Assembly: GCA_009783865.1 (NCBI GenBank)
Contig: WRCR01000035.1
Location: 1-15,241, forward strand
DNA: 15,241 nt
Source: Planctomycetaceae bacterium
Lineage (GTDB): Bacteria > Planctomycetota > Planctomycetia > Pirellulales > Thermoguttaceae
Direction: 5' to 3'
Shown here: piece by piece, positions 6,863 through 13,509 of the stretch
Layout of the letters: the number at the start of each line of letters is the position of its first letter
Position numbering within the stretch: position 1 is the first letter of the stretch
The notes under the pieces: generated by a model
Database searches by the model: none
What the model was told of the DNA's origin: nothing
The model's input: the letters and a program-made list of their open reading frames with translations, nothing else
Made by a program: the position numbers and the translations under genes

Positions 6863-7990
6863 ATGCGCCACACGAACATAAAAATATATTGTTTTATCGC
6901 GGTGATACTTATGGCGGCAGTGCAAGGTTTTGCGCAAACCGACACTTGCATTCCGGTACAAATCAATCCGTATCCGGGCTTGGGAACCGACGGTCTAACC
7001 GGACAGCGGTATGTCTCAAACGGTGTTGTGTATAACAATTTCAGCGGCGATGCGAGCAGCATAAGCGCAGCATCCACCGGTGTTCTGCCGCTCATAGCAA
7101 TCAACGAAGAAGAATATGCCGATTTGGAAGTCGGTTCACATTTGGCACCTGCTGCGGGTGCGGAGATTTATCTTTCCCGTATGCCAACCGGTAAAAGGAC
7201 AGGAGTATTTCAGAAAGCGAATTTCAATACTCTTTGGACTCCGAAAAACGGCAGCAAAGGAGTCGGATTTACGCAATTCGATGTTTCAGCAAGTTTTGCC
7301 GTTCCGTTCTTCACGGTGGACTCGCCGCTTATCTTTACGCCAACTTTTCAGATGTGGATGCTTGAAACGAAAAATAAAGACGACTGGAAGGACTGGGAAA
7401 AATTATATTCAACCGGCATTAGTGTCCGCTGGCTCAAGACGCTTGTCAAAAATAAATTCATGTTGGATATAGGCGCATCGCCGACTTACAGCGGTACTTT
7501 TCACGGCAAGATGTCAAAAGCGATGCGCTATCCGGCGCACCTTGCCGGTATCTGGAGTTGCAATCCGCGTTTGAAAATTGTATTCGGCGTTGCGTATCTT
7601 GATAGAAACGACGACCTCGATTGGATTCCGATGGCTGGTCTGATATGGATACCCAACGATGATTTGAATGTCGAGTTGATACTTCCGCGTGCAAGAATTG
7701 CGCAGCGCATCCGCTGGTTCGGAAACGCTGCCGGTGACGAAAGTTCCGATTGGCTCTACGCCGGTTTTGAATTCGGCGGCGGGTCATGGAGCAGAGAATC
7801 CGAGGGGACAACATTCGAACTTAATTACCGCGACTTCCGTGCGCTGCTCGGCGTTGAACGGCGGTGTGATGTCGGTATTACGCTTGCGTTGGAAACCGGC
7901 TATATGTTTGCCCGCAAGTTTGAATTTGTAGGATACGGCAAATACGAACCGGACGACACCGTATTTCTGCGTCTTCGGGTTTCGTTTTGA
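6863..7990 (+). CDS. outer-membrane beta-barrel protein (DUF6268-like), paralog 2
   Basis: The 375-residue product has a standard signal peptide (KIYCFIAVILMAAVQGFA, cleaved after Ala24) and ends in VFLRLRVSF with a C-terminal Phe. The second half aligns with the preceding gene product: YLDRNDDLDWIPMAGLIW and IPNDDL here against YLDRVRLKIIPVGGVIW and TPRDDL there; DWLYAGFEFGGGSWS against DWWIYAAADYGGNSWS; and NYRDFRALLGVE against DYNDIRVGGGIE. The two therefore arose by tandem duplication but have diverged strongly. This copy lacks the long Pro/Thr/Ser linker and the basic N-region. No Shine-Dalgarno sequence is seen between the TAG of the first gene and this ATG. It converges with the protease gene, the stop codons being 6 bp apart, and no terminator is visible between them. 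Confidence 0.75.
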   Translation: MRHTNIKIYCFIAVILMAAVQGFAQTDTCIPVQINPYPGLGTDGLTGQRYVSNGVVYNNFSGDASSISAASTGVLPLIAINEEEYADLEVGSHLAPAAGAEIYLSRMPTGKRTGVFQKANFNTLWTPKNGSKGVGFTQFDVSASFAVPFFTVDSPLIFTPTFQMWMLETKNKDDWKDWEKLYSTGISVRWLKTLVKNKFMLDIGASPTYSGTFHGKMSKAMRYPAHLAGIWSCNPRLKIVFGVAYLDRNDDLDWIPMAGLIWIPNDDLNVELILPRARIAQRIRWFGNAAGDESSDWLYAGFEFGGGSWSRESEGTTFELNYRDFRALLGVERRCDVGITLALETGYMFARKFEFVGYGKYEPDDTVFLRLRVSF

Positions 7991-7996
7991 AATTGT

Positions 7997-8722
7997 CTAA
8001 AAACAAATCATTGCTCCGACTGTGAATATCGCAGCGTCAATGATACCGTGCGAGAACCACGCTTCCCGCACGGAGTTGCTTTCACAGCAAAGCCGACACC
8101 AGAATAATCCGCCGACCGCAACGCCCAGCGAACCAAGCCAGCATAAAACGGATGTATAGCCGAAATATGTACCCAGCAAGACGACGTGATGACTCATAAA
8201 ACCAAGCGAAGAAACAACGGCGGCAATTCCAAACGGTAAAAAGCGGTTCAAGCGTCCGAACACGAACCATCGCCAATAGTATTCTTCAAGTCCGCTGTGA
8301 ATGACAGAATAGAAAATACCTAGCAGAAGAAACGCCCGCCAATCGGTTATTCCGAAACCGCTGATTTTCTCTTTGATTATCTGAACGGCTTGCGAATTAT
8401 CCGCAAGTCCTCCGCCCGGCAAACTTAAAACAAATTGATAGAGCAGAAGCAATGCAGCAAAGACGGCAATTCCAAAAGCGGCACTGATAACGAATAACTT
8501 CGGATTAAATTTCTGATTCGTTCTTTTGAAAAGACGTTCTTTACAAATGACCGCAACCCAGAAAACCGGCAGCGCAAACTGAATAATTTTTCCGACAGCA
8601 AATGCCGCTTTCTGAATACTGCCGGTTTCGCCTGCAAGAAAAACGAAATAGACGAAAGTTAACGCCGTTGGAAAAATTATCGCAAAAAGAATGACGGCTA
8701 TCTCGGAATATAAACTTTTCAT
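7997..8722 (-). CDS. CPBP-family intramembrane metalloprotease
   Basis: The 241-residue product is strongly hydrophobic, with about six or seven membrane segments. It carries the three motifs of the CPBP (CAAX protease and bacteriocin-processing, Abi) family in order: E146-E147-x-x-x-R151 (in SGLEEYYWRWF), F175-x-x-x-H179 (in LGFMSHHVV) and H225-x-x-x-D229 (in SHGIID). In this family the glutamates and histidines form the active site, placed within the membrane and facing the cytoplasm. Bacterial members process or tolerate small peptides, or act as scaffolds; the substrate here is unknown. The ATG at 8722 lies 10 bp after the stop of the GTPase gene, so the two are almost certainly translated from one message. 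All expected active-site residues are present. Confidence 0.85.
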   Translation of the reverse strand: MKSLYSEIAVILFAIIFPTALTFVYFVFLAGETGSIQKAAFAVGKIIQFALPVFWVAVICKERLFKRTNQKFNPKLFVISAAFGIAVFAALLLLYQFVLSLPGGGLADNSQAVQIIKEKISGFGITDWRAFLLLGIFYSVIHSGLEEYYWRWFVFGRLNRFLPFGIAAVVSSLGFMSHHVVLLGTYFGYTSVLCWLGSLGVAVGGLFWCRLCCESNSVREAWFSHGIIDAAIFTVGAMICF

Positions 8723-8732
8723 CGTTCTTCAC

Positions 8733-10514
8733 TTATGTTCTTCTTCCTAACCGCTGGTCGAGTTTTTCCGCCTGCTGTTTGATTCTTTCAATTTGTTCTT
8801 TGATAGAAATCAAATCATTGCGAAACAAGACCAGTTTATTTGTTTCCTGCTCGGCTTCACCGAAAATTCCATTCAAGGCAGACAAGCGGTACCAGCCCGC
8901 TGCGGCGGTTTTGATTTCCTTGTCTAATCCGCTGCGGAGCATCATTGTGAATAAGCCGATAATCAAAACACACCAGGCGAGAAGCCAGAACAAGGAAATT
9001 AAGTAAAACTCGAAACCGAAGGGCTTGGCATCAGGATAAAACGACGTGTCCCAGAAAAAATTCTTTGCCGGTCGGAACAGCAGAAACGCCAGCATGATGC
9101 CCAAAAGTGTTTCATAAAAAATACGCACCCACAGCCGGTCTTTTTTTGCCGCTAACCGGCTGCAAATATTTTCCAATTCTCTGCCGATGTCTTCAGCCAA
9201 AGAGCGTTCCGCCTTCGCTGCTTCTTGAATGACAAGTGTTGTTTCACAAACCGCAGCGGACAATTCTGCATCGGAAACAAAGCCGCTCAAAATCAATGCG
9301 GATTCCCGCAGCCGGCTTTCTTCCGCTACGGCTAATGAAGTCCGCACTGATTTTTTGTGTTTCCGTTTGTCGGACAATTTTCGGAGAGAACGGACGCTCT
9401 CGAAAGTTCCCCAAACGGCAAGTTGCGGTAAAGAACGAGCGCGGGCAAGCAGCGCACCGGACGCTAACATTCCGAGCATCTGATAAAGCCGAAGAAGAAG
9501 TGAAAACGGACTATATCCCCATTGCGATGCAATCTTTCCAATAAGACGGCTTTCCCAAACCCGCCGGTCGCGGATAAGTTCGTCTTTGATTTGTGCCGAC
9601 AACTGTTTGCCGAAACGCTCCCGTTCTTCCGTTATTCGTTCCCGCAACTTGCAAACATTCGTCCACTTCGATTCAATTATGTCGATGCAGTCATCGATGG
9701 TTTCTTCCGTTAAATCAACATAATTCGCCTGCCGGATTTGTATTGCTGCCTCTTCGTTCAGTTCTTTCGTCAAGAGTTGCTGCAATTCGATGAAGTCCTT
9801 CGGAAGTTTTTCGGCAGCATTGTTTCTGTTTTCCTGCTGTTGAATTTCAAGTGCGCGAACAGAATCGACGAGATAAATCGTACCGGTATAATAATTTTTA
9901 TTGAGCAGTTCTTCCCAATCGTTTCGTATGTCGATGTCGCGGTCAGCGTGTGTTTGAACAAAAACCAGCCGCGCACCCGGTGCCGCTGCTGCCAACTCGT
10001 CTAATACGCATTGATTCTTATATTTCTGCTGTGTGCCGGTAATCAAAAGAATGTCGCACAGCGGCAGTACTTTCCGCAACTGTGCGAGGTTTGATTCCCG
10101 CAGTTCTTCGTTTTCCGTAGTATCAGGGTCAGGACAATCGATAAAACAGGTTTTTTCCAGCAGCGGCAATTCGCGTTTTTCGATTTGAATTCCATCGAGT
10201 GCGAGGTTCCACGTTTCCGGTTTTGCCAATGTATGACAAACGAGAGTCGGAACCGAAGTGGTAGGTCTTTCTTTTCCGCCTTTGACGATTTTTTCACCGG
10301 CAAGGGCGTTGACGAGAGTACTTTTACCGGTGCCGGTTCCGCCCAGCATTGCAACGATGAGCGGCATATTTAAGCGGTGCTGCAAGGATTCCGTGCGGTG
10401 CAGAAAACGTGCTGTCCGTTCTTGGCAATAATCGGCGGGCCCCCATTTGGGTGCGTTTTCCGCCCAAGTGCGCAGACGGCTTCCCGGTGTCTGTTCGTTG
10501 ATGGTAAAGTTCAT
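8733..10514 (-). CDS. membrane-associated P-loop GTPase (dynamin/YfjP-like)
   Basis: The 593-residue product has an N-terminal GTPase domain: G1 is GGTGTGKST (G58 to T66), G2 is probably the Thr pair in RPTTSVPT (T85/T86), G3 is IDCPDPDT, and G4 is THAD (188-191) after LVFVQ. G3 has Asp-x-Pro-Asp in place of DxxG, and G4 has THAD in place of N/TKxD, so it is a divergent member and may hydrolyse GTP poorly or differently. The middle (about 260-450) is helical and charged, suggesting coiled coils. Two hydrophobic segments (about 480-500 and 520-545) would anchor it in the inner membrane, leaving a helical C-terminal tail. The layout recalls membrane-remodelling or stress GTPases, but no named family is certain. 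It is the first gene of a two-gene unit with the CPBP protease. The ATG at 10514 is the only sensible start; no Shine-Dalgarno sequence is seen. Confidence 0.75.
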   Translation of the reverse strand: MNFTINEQTPGSRLRTWAENAPKWGPADYCQERTARFLHRTESLQHRLNMPLIVAMLGGTGTGKSTLVNALAGEKIVKGGKERPTTSVPTLVCHTLAKPETWNLALDGIQIEKRELPLLEKTCFIDCPDPDTTENEELRESNLAQLRKVLPLCDILLITGTQQKYKNQCVLDELAAAAPGARLVFVQTHADRDIDIRNDWEELLNKNYYTGTIYLVDSVRALEIQQQENRNNAAEKLPKDFIELQQLLTKELNEEAAIQIRQANYVDLTEETIDDCIDIIESKWTNVCKLRERITEERERFGKQLSAQIKDELIRDRRVWESRLIGKIASQWGYSPFSLLLRLYQMLGMLASGALLARARSLPQLAVWGTFESVRSLRKLSDKRKHKKSVRTSLAVAEESRLRESALILSGFVSDAELSAAVCETTLVIQEAAKAERSLAEDIGRELENICSRLAAKKDRLWVRIFYETLLGIMLAFLLFRPAKNFFWDTSFYPDAKPFGFEFYLISLFWLLAWCVLIIGLFTMMLRSGLDKEIKTAAAGWYRLSALNGIFGEAEQETNKLVLFRNDLISIKEQIERIKQQAEKLDQRLGRRT

Positions 10515-10550
10515 GATAGTTTCAAATAAAAGATAATACTACACAAGAGA

Positions 10551-10579
10551 ATTATACCCCATGTTTTGCGGTTTTGCAA
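10551..10579 (-). promoter_or_regulatory. promoter of the GTPase-protease unit
   Basis: On the minus strand TTGCAA (10579-10574), a spacer of exactly 17 bases and a perfect TATAAT (10556-10551) form the best promoter in the window. Transcription would begin near 10544, about 30 nt before the ATG at 10514. A 10-bp perfect palindrome, GATAATTATC (10593-10602), lies 13 bp upstream of the -35 box and could be an operator. Confidence 0.6.
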
Positions 10580-10910
10580 AATTTATGCTGCTGATAATTA
10601 TCCCGTCTGCCTGCCTCTCGACGCGCCGCAACCGCCGAACAATAAGTCCTGACTCGAAAATTTTTACAAAACCAAACTCCTAAAAAACAAGGCGCAAATG
10701 CCTGCCAATGCGTTTGTTTTACTTGAACTACCTGATTTAACATTTTCTTACCCATTTTGACATTTAGTGGCGAGTAATAAAAGCCGCAAGCCGAAGGGCT
10801 GCGGCGGACAACCAGTGCAAATAGTAACACCCCCGTTAGAATTGGCAAGAGCAAAAAGTGCCAGTTTGAGCGGTGAGCGGTGAGTTGCGGGCGATTTGTT
10901 TATGAGCGGG
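10580..10910. other. structured intergenic stretch without a convincing gene
   Basis: No frame here looks like a protein gene. It holds several structural elements: the palindrome GATAATTATC (10593-10602); a 7-bp stem with one G-T pair (CAAATGC 10695-10701 with GCGTTTG 10710-10716) followed by TTTT on the plus strand, which could be a weak terminator; a bulged hairpin at 10783-10805 (GCCGCA pairing with TGCGGC, and GCC with GGC, around GAAG); and a short tandem repeat of GAGCGGT (10868-10884). An unencoded small RNA or the remains of a mobile repeat are both possible. Confidence 0.4.
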
Positions 10911-10930
10911 TACTTTTTGCTATTGCCAAT
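10841..10930. repeat. 20-bp imperfect inverted repeat
   Basis: ATTGGCAAGAGCAAAAAGT (10841-10859) is repeated in reverse complement at 10912-10930 (ACTTTTTGCTATTGCCAAT), with one mismatch over 19 bases. The arms enclose 52 bp that include the GAGCGGT tandem repeat. The right arm overlaps the -35 box of the downstream promoter; the left arm carries the same TTGCCA box on the minus strand. A third copy of the arm core lies at 1714-1729. Confidence 0.6.
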
Positions 10931-10950
10931 CTCGGAAAATATGTTAGAAT
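10923..10950 (+). promoter_or_regulatory. promoter of the disordered-protein gene
   Basis: TTGCCA (10923-10928), a 16-base spacer and TGTTAGAAT, an extended -10 with TAGAAT at 10945-10950, form a good sigma-70 type promoter. Transcription would start near 10957, with a leader of about 64 nt before the ATG at 11021. The -35 box is the end of ACTTTTTGCTATTGCC, the recurring element described among the findings. Confidence 0.5.
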
Positions 10951-11020
10951 TCATGCAAAATAGTCGAAAGTAATTTGAAACAATAAACCAAAATAGCGAA
11001 ATTAAGAAAGAGCAAAAATA

Positions 11021-12526
11021 ATGGAAAATCAGAAAGATAATTGGGATATTCTCGCAATCAATTTAGGATTCGAATCAGAATCGGAAACCGAGCAGCAGCC
11101 CGAAAAGTGCGAAACGGAAGCAGTTCCGCCGCCGGCAAACGAGAACACTGACGCAGTAATTACCGAAAAACCAACCGTTGAAAAACCCATAGAAACCGCC
11201 GCTGACGCAGAAAATCCGATAAGAGCGGGAACCGGCGAAAATGATTCATTCGGCGCAGGTATTCTTGACAAATCGGAAACGATGATTCCGTTTGAAGTAA
11301 AACCGCCCGCTCCCGTATTGCCGCGGGGAAATATGATGCAATACGGTCTGCCGCCGGATATTCCGCAAGATACTGCTCATAATTCATCTCAGCGTGACCA
11401 GAAAAAATCGTTTTTGGGACGTTTTGCGAAAATGACCTTTTTCGGCACACCAGCGGCAAAAGAACCGCCGCCTGTTCACGGAAGACCGCATCGTCATTCC
11501 AGCAAGGCAGTGACATCGTTTGCATCAAAAACCGTTGAAACCGCTGATGTTCCGCTCAATTATGTTGTTAAATCGGAAAGTTCGGCAACTCAAAATGTTC
11601 AAAATACAGCGGCAGATACTGTTACCGCCGACGTTGTCTCCGAAATGAAAGCCCCGGCAGCAGACACAAAACAAAGCGCGGCAGAAGATAATCCGGTAGA
11701 GCAACTTATCTCGCAAATAGAATCCCGAAGCAGGGACTTGAAACACCACATAGATGAACAACACCGGGAAGAACACAGTGCAGAGAAAAGGAAGTTTCCA
11801 CGCCGTCCGCCGTCTATGTTTGAAGACGAACCGGCGGAAACAGCAGAAGTCCGCGCCTTGAAAAACATTATCGAAAACGAGAAAGTTCGTGAAGATGCGG
11901 AGAAGCGTCTCAATTCCATTTTTAACGAAGATGAGAAAACTGACGGGCAAAATCGCAGAACGTCCCCGCAGCCGCATTGGAAAGAAAGAGAACCGAGGGA
12001 ACAAACCAGGGAGCAACCTAGAGACCGGCAGAGAGAACAACCGCGGGAACCTCAGAGAGACCACAGAGATAGGCGGGACAGTCGGCAGTATAATTCGGAA
12101 GAACGTGATTATCCGCCGCGCAGCCGCGGACAACGAGGTCCTAAATACAGCCCGCGGGAACGGGAATATGTTAAAGAACCGCGATTTCAGGAAGAGGAAA
12201 GCGGTTTTACCTCTTGGGAAGAGCCGGAAGAAGTAAAGTCGACTGAACGTTCACCAAAAACACGAGGTTCGCGGGGCAGCCGCTCTGATTACAAGCAGGG
12301 TTATCAAGAACGCAAGCGTGAAAAGCGGGTTATTTCCGGTCACTTCAGCGATGATTCCGATGAGTTCATGTATGATGGCGCGGATGACGAAATTTCCGTT
12401 GACCCTGTTTTGGTTCAGGCGGCGAGAACAGCACTCGGCTGGGACGATGCAATTTCCGGTATCATTGAAAACAATATCCGTCAACATTTATCCGGCGGCG
12501 GAAATCAGCGTCAAAACCGGCGGTAA
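11021..12526 (+). CDS. large, mostly disordered charged protein of unknown function
   Basis: The 501-residue product has no signal peptide or membrane segment, so it should be cytoplasmic. Residues 1-260 are acidic and rich in Ala, Pro, Thr and Glu. Residues about 276-308 (VRALKNIIENEKVREDAEKR) look like an amphipathic helix. Residues about 321-373 are a nearly pure Arg/Glu/Gln/Pro/Asp tract of REQ(P/T)RE-like units, followed by more Arg/Gly/Ser-rich sequence. Only the last ~45 residues (VDPVLVQAARTALGWDD, then IENNIRQHL) look like a small folded, possibly conserved module. Arg-rich disordered regions flanked by acidic ones are common in RNA-binding or condensate-forming proteins, so a role in RNA handling is possible but not shown. 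No family is recognised. The start is the first ATG after the promoter at 10923-10950; only a weak purine stretch (AAAGAG) precedes it. folD follows 85 bp downstream. Confidence 0.75.
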   Translation: MENQKDNWDILAINLGFESESETEQQPEKCETEAVPPPANENTDAVITEKPTVEKPIETAADAENPIRAGTGENDSFGAGILDKSETMIPFEVKPPAPVLPRGNMMQYGLPPDIPQDTAHNSSQRDQKKSFLGRFAKMTFFGTPAAKEPPPVHGRPHRHSSKAVTSFASKTVETADVPLNYVVKSESSATQNVQNTAADTVTADVVSEMKAPAADTKQSAAEDNPVEQLISQIESRSRDLKHHIDEQHREEHSAEKRKFPRRPPSMFEDEPAETAEVRALKNIIENEKVREDAEKRLNSIFNEDEKTDGQNRRTSPQPHWKEREPREQTREQPRDRQREQPREPQRDHRDRRDSRQYNSEERDYPPRSRGQRGPKYSPREREYVKEPRFQEEESGFTSWEEPEEVKSTERSPKTRGSRGSRSDYKQGYQERKREKRVISGHFSDDSDEFMYDGADDEISVDPVLVQAARTALGWDDAISGIIENNIRQHLSGGGNQRQNRR

Positions 12527-12563
12527 TAGAAGACCGTAAATAACATAAAAAGGGGGGTAAAAG

Positions 12564-12592
12564 TTTAGTGGGGAATTTACACACCCTATAAA
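12564..12592 (+). promoter_or_regulatory. weak promoter candidate before folD
   Basis: TATAAA (12587-12592) resembles a -10 box, with TTTAGT (12564-12569) 17 bases upstream as a poor -35. Transcription would begin near 12599, only about 12 nt before the folD ATG. The 85-bp gap after the previous gene is the reason to look for a promoter here; the match itself is weak. Confidence 0.25.
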
Positions 12593-12611
12593 AAACGCAT
12601 AAATAAACCAA

Positions 12612-13502
12612 ATGACTATACTTGACGGAAAAGCCCTGTCCGAAAAAATCTTGAACGAAATTGCCGCGGAGGTTGTCCTGTTCAAAGAAAAAAGCGGAAT
12701 TGTGCCGTGTCTTGCGGCAGTGCTTGCCGGAGATAATCCGGCAAGTAAGATTTATGTTGCGAACAAGGAAAAGACCTGCGGTAAAATCGGAATTGCCGGC
12801 AAATTGTTTCGTCTTCCCGCCTCGACTACTACCGATGAATTACTGCAACTGGTAAATACCCTCAACAACGATGACAGTGTTCACGGTATTCTGATTCAGT
12901 TGCCGCTGCCGGAGAGTTGCGATGAACAGAAAATTCTTGATGCAGTCAATCCGCTCAAAGATGTCGATGCATTTCATCCTGAAAATGTCGGCTTGTTGTC
13001 GCAGGGTCGTCCGCGGTTTCAGCCCTGTACTCCTTACGGAGTGCAGCAGTTGCTTTTGCGGAATGGAATTGAGACCGCCGGAAAACACGTTGTCGTGGTC
13101 GGCAGAAGCGATATAGTCGGCAAGCCGATGGCGTTGATGATGATGCAGAAACAAAAGGGTGCCGATGCAACGGTGACTGTCGTTCACAGCAGAACGAAGG
13201 ACTTACCGTCTATTACGAGGCAGGCGGATATTCTTGTCGCTGCAATCGGCAAAGCGAAATTTATAACGGCAGATATGGTGAAGCCGGGAGCAGTTGTCGT
13301 GGATGTTGGAATTAACCGGCTTAAAGACGGAAAGATTTGCGGCGATGTCGATTTCGATGATGTTAAAGATACTGCGTCGGCAATTAGCCCTGTGCCGGGC
13401 GGTGCTGGTCCGCTGACGATTGCGATGCTGATGCTCAACACATTGAATGCTGCCAAACGTTTTGAAAACTCATTAACGAATAAAAACGAATCGCTAGAAT
13501 AA
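12612..13502 (+). CDS. folD: FolD: methylene-THF dehydrogenase / methenyl-THF cyclohydrolase
   Basis: FolD is a cytoplasmic bifunctional enzyme that interconverts 5,10-methylene-THF and 5,10-methenyl-THF with NADP+, then hydrolyses the latter to 10-formyl-THF, feeding purine, formyl-Met and methyl-group metabolism. The 296-residue length is normal for the family. The catalytic motif Y48-x-x-x-K52 is present (KIYVANKEKTCGKIGI), as are Q96 in GILIQLPLP and D119 in PLKDVDAFHPENVG. The dinucleotide-binding loop reads VVVGRSDIVGKPMA, and the C-terminal signature is SPVPGGAGPLTIAML, with Ala-Gly and Leu where PGGVGPMT is usual. All catalytic residues are present, so it should be active. No Shine-Dalgarno sequence precedes the ATG. 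A radical SAM gene begins 7 bp after its stop, so the two are probably co-transcribed. Confidence 0.95.
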   Translation: MTILDGKALSEKILNEIAAEVVLFKEKSGIVPCLAAVLAGDNPASKIYVANKEKTCGKIGIAGKLFRLPASTTTDELLQLVNTLNNDDSVHGILIQLPLPESCDEQKILDAVNPLKDVDAFHPENVGLLSQGRPRFQPCTPYGVQQLLLRNGIETAGKHVVVVGRSDIVGKPMALMMMQKQKGADATVTVVHSRTKDLPSITRQADILVAAIGKAKFITADMVKPGAVVVDVGINRLKDGKICGDVDFDDVKDTASAISPVPGGAGPLTIAMLMLNTLNAAKRFENSLTNKNESLE

Positions 13503-13509
13503 TCACACT

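Noticed and set aside
10552..10854. 100-codon minus-strand frame between the GTPase gene and the disordered-protein gene
   Set aside because: The translation has no domain-like pattern and runs through hairpins, repeat arms and the GTPase promoter; it is non-coding by appearance.
10868..10884. Short tandem repeat as the start of a CRISPR array
   Set aside because: Only two and a half copies of a 7-base unit with no spacers.
11981..12090. Arg/Glu-rich nucleotide repeats as a mobile or minisatellite repeat
   Set aside because: The repetition is at the protein level with irregular unit length and varied codons; it is better seen as low-complexity coding sequence.
11525..12133. 202-codon minus-strand frame
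   Set aside because: It is antisense to the low-complexity region of the plus-strand 501-residue gene; Arg/Glu-rich codons give long antisense frames, and the translation is Phe/Arg-rich without a motif.
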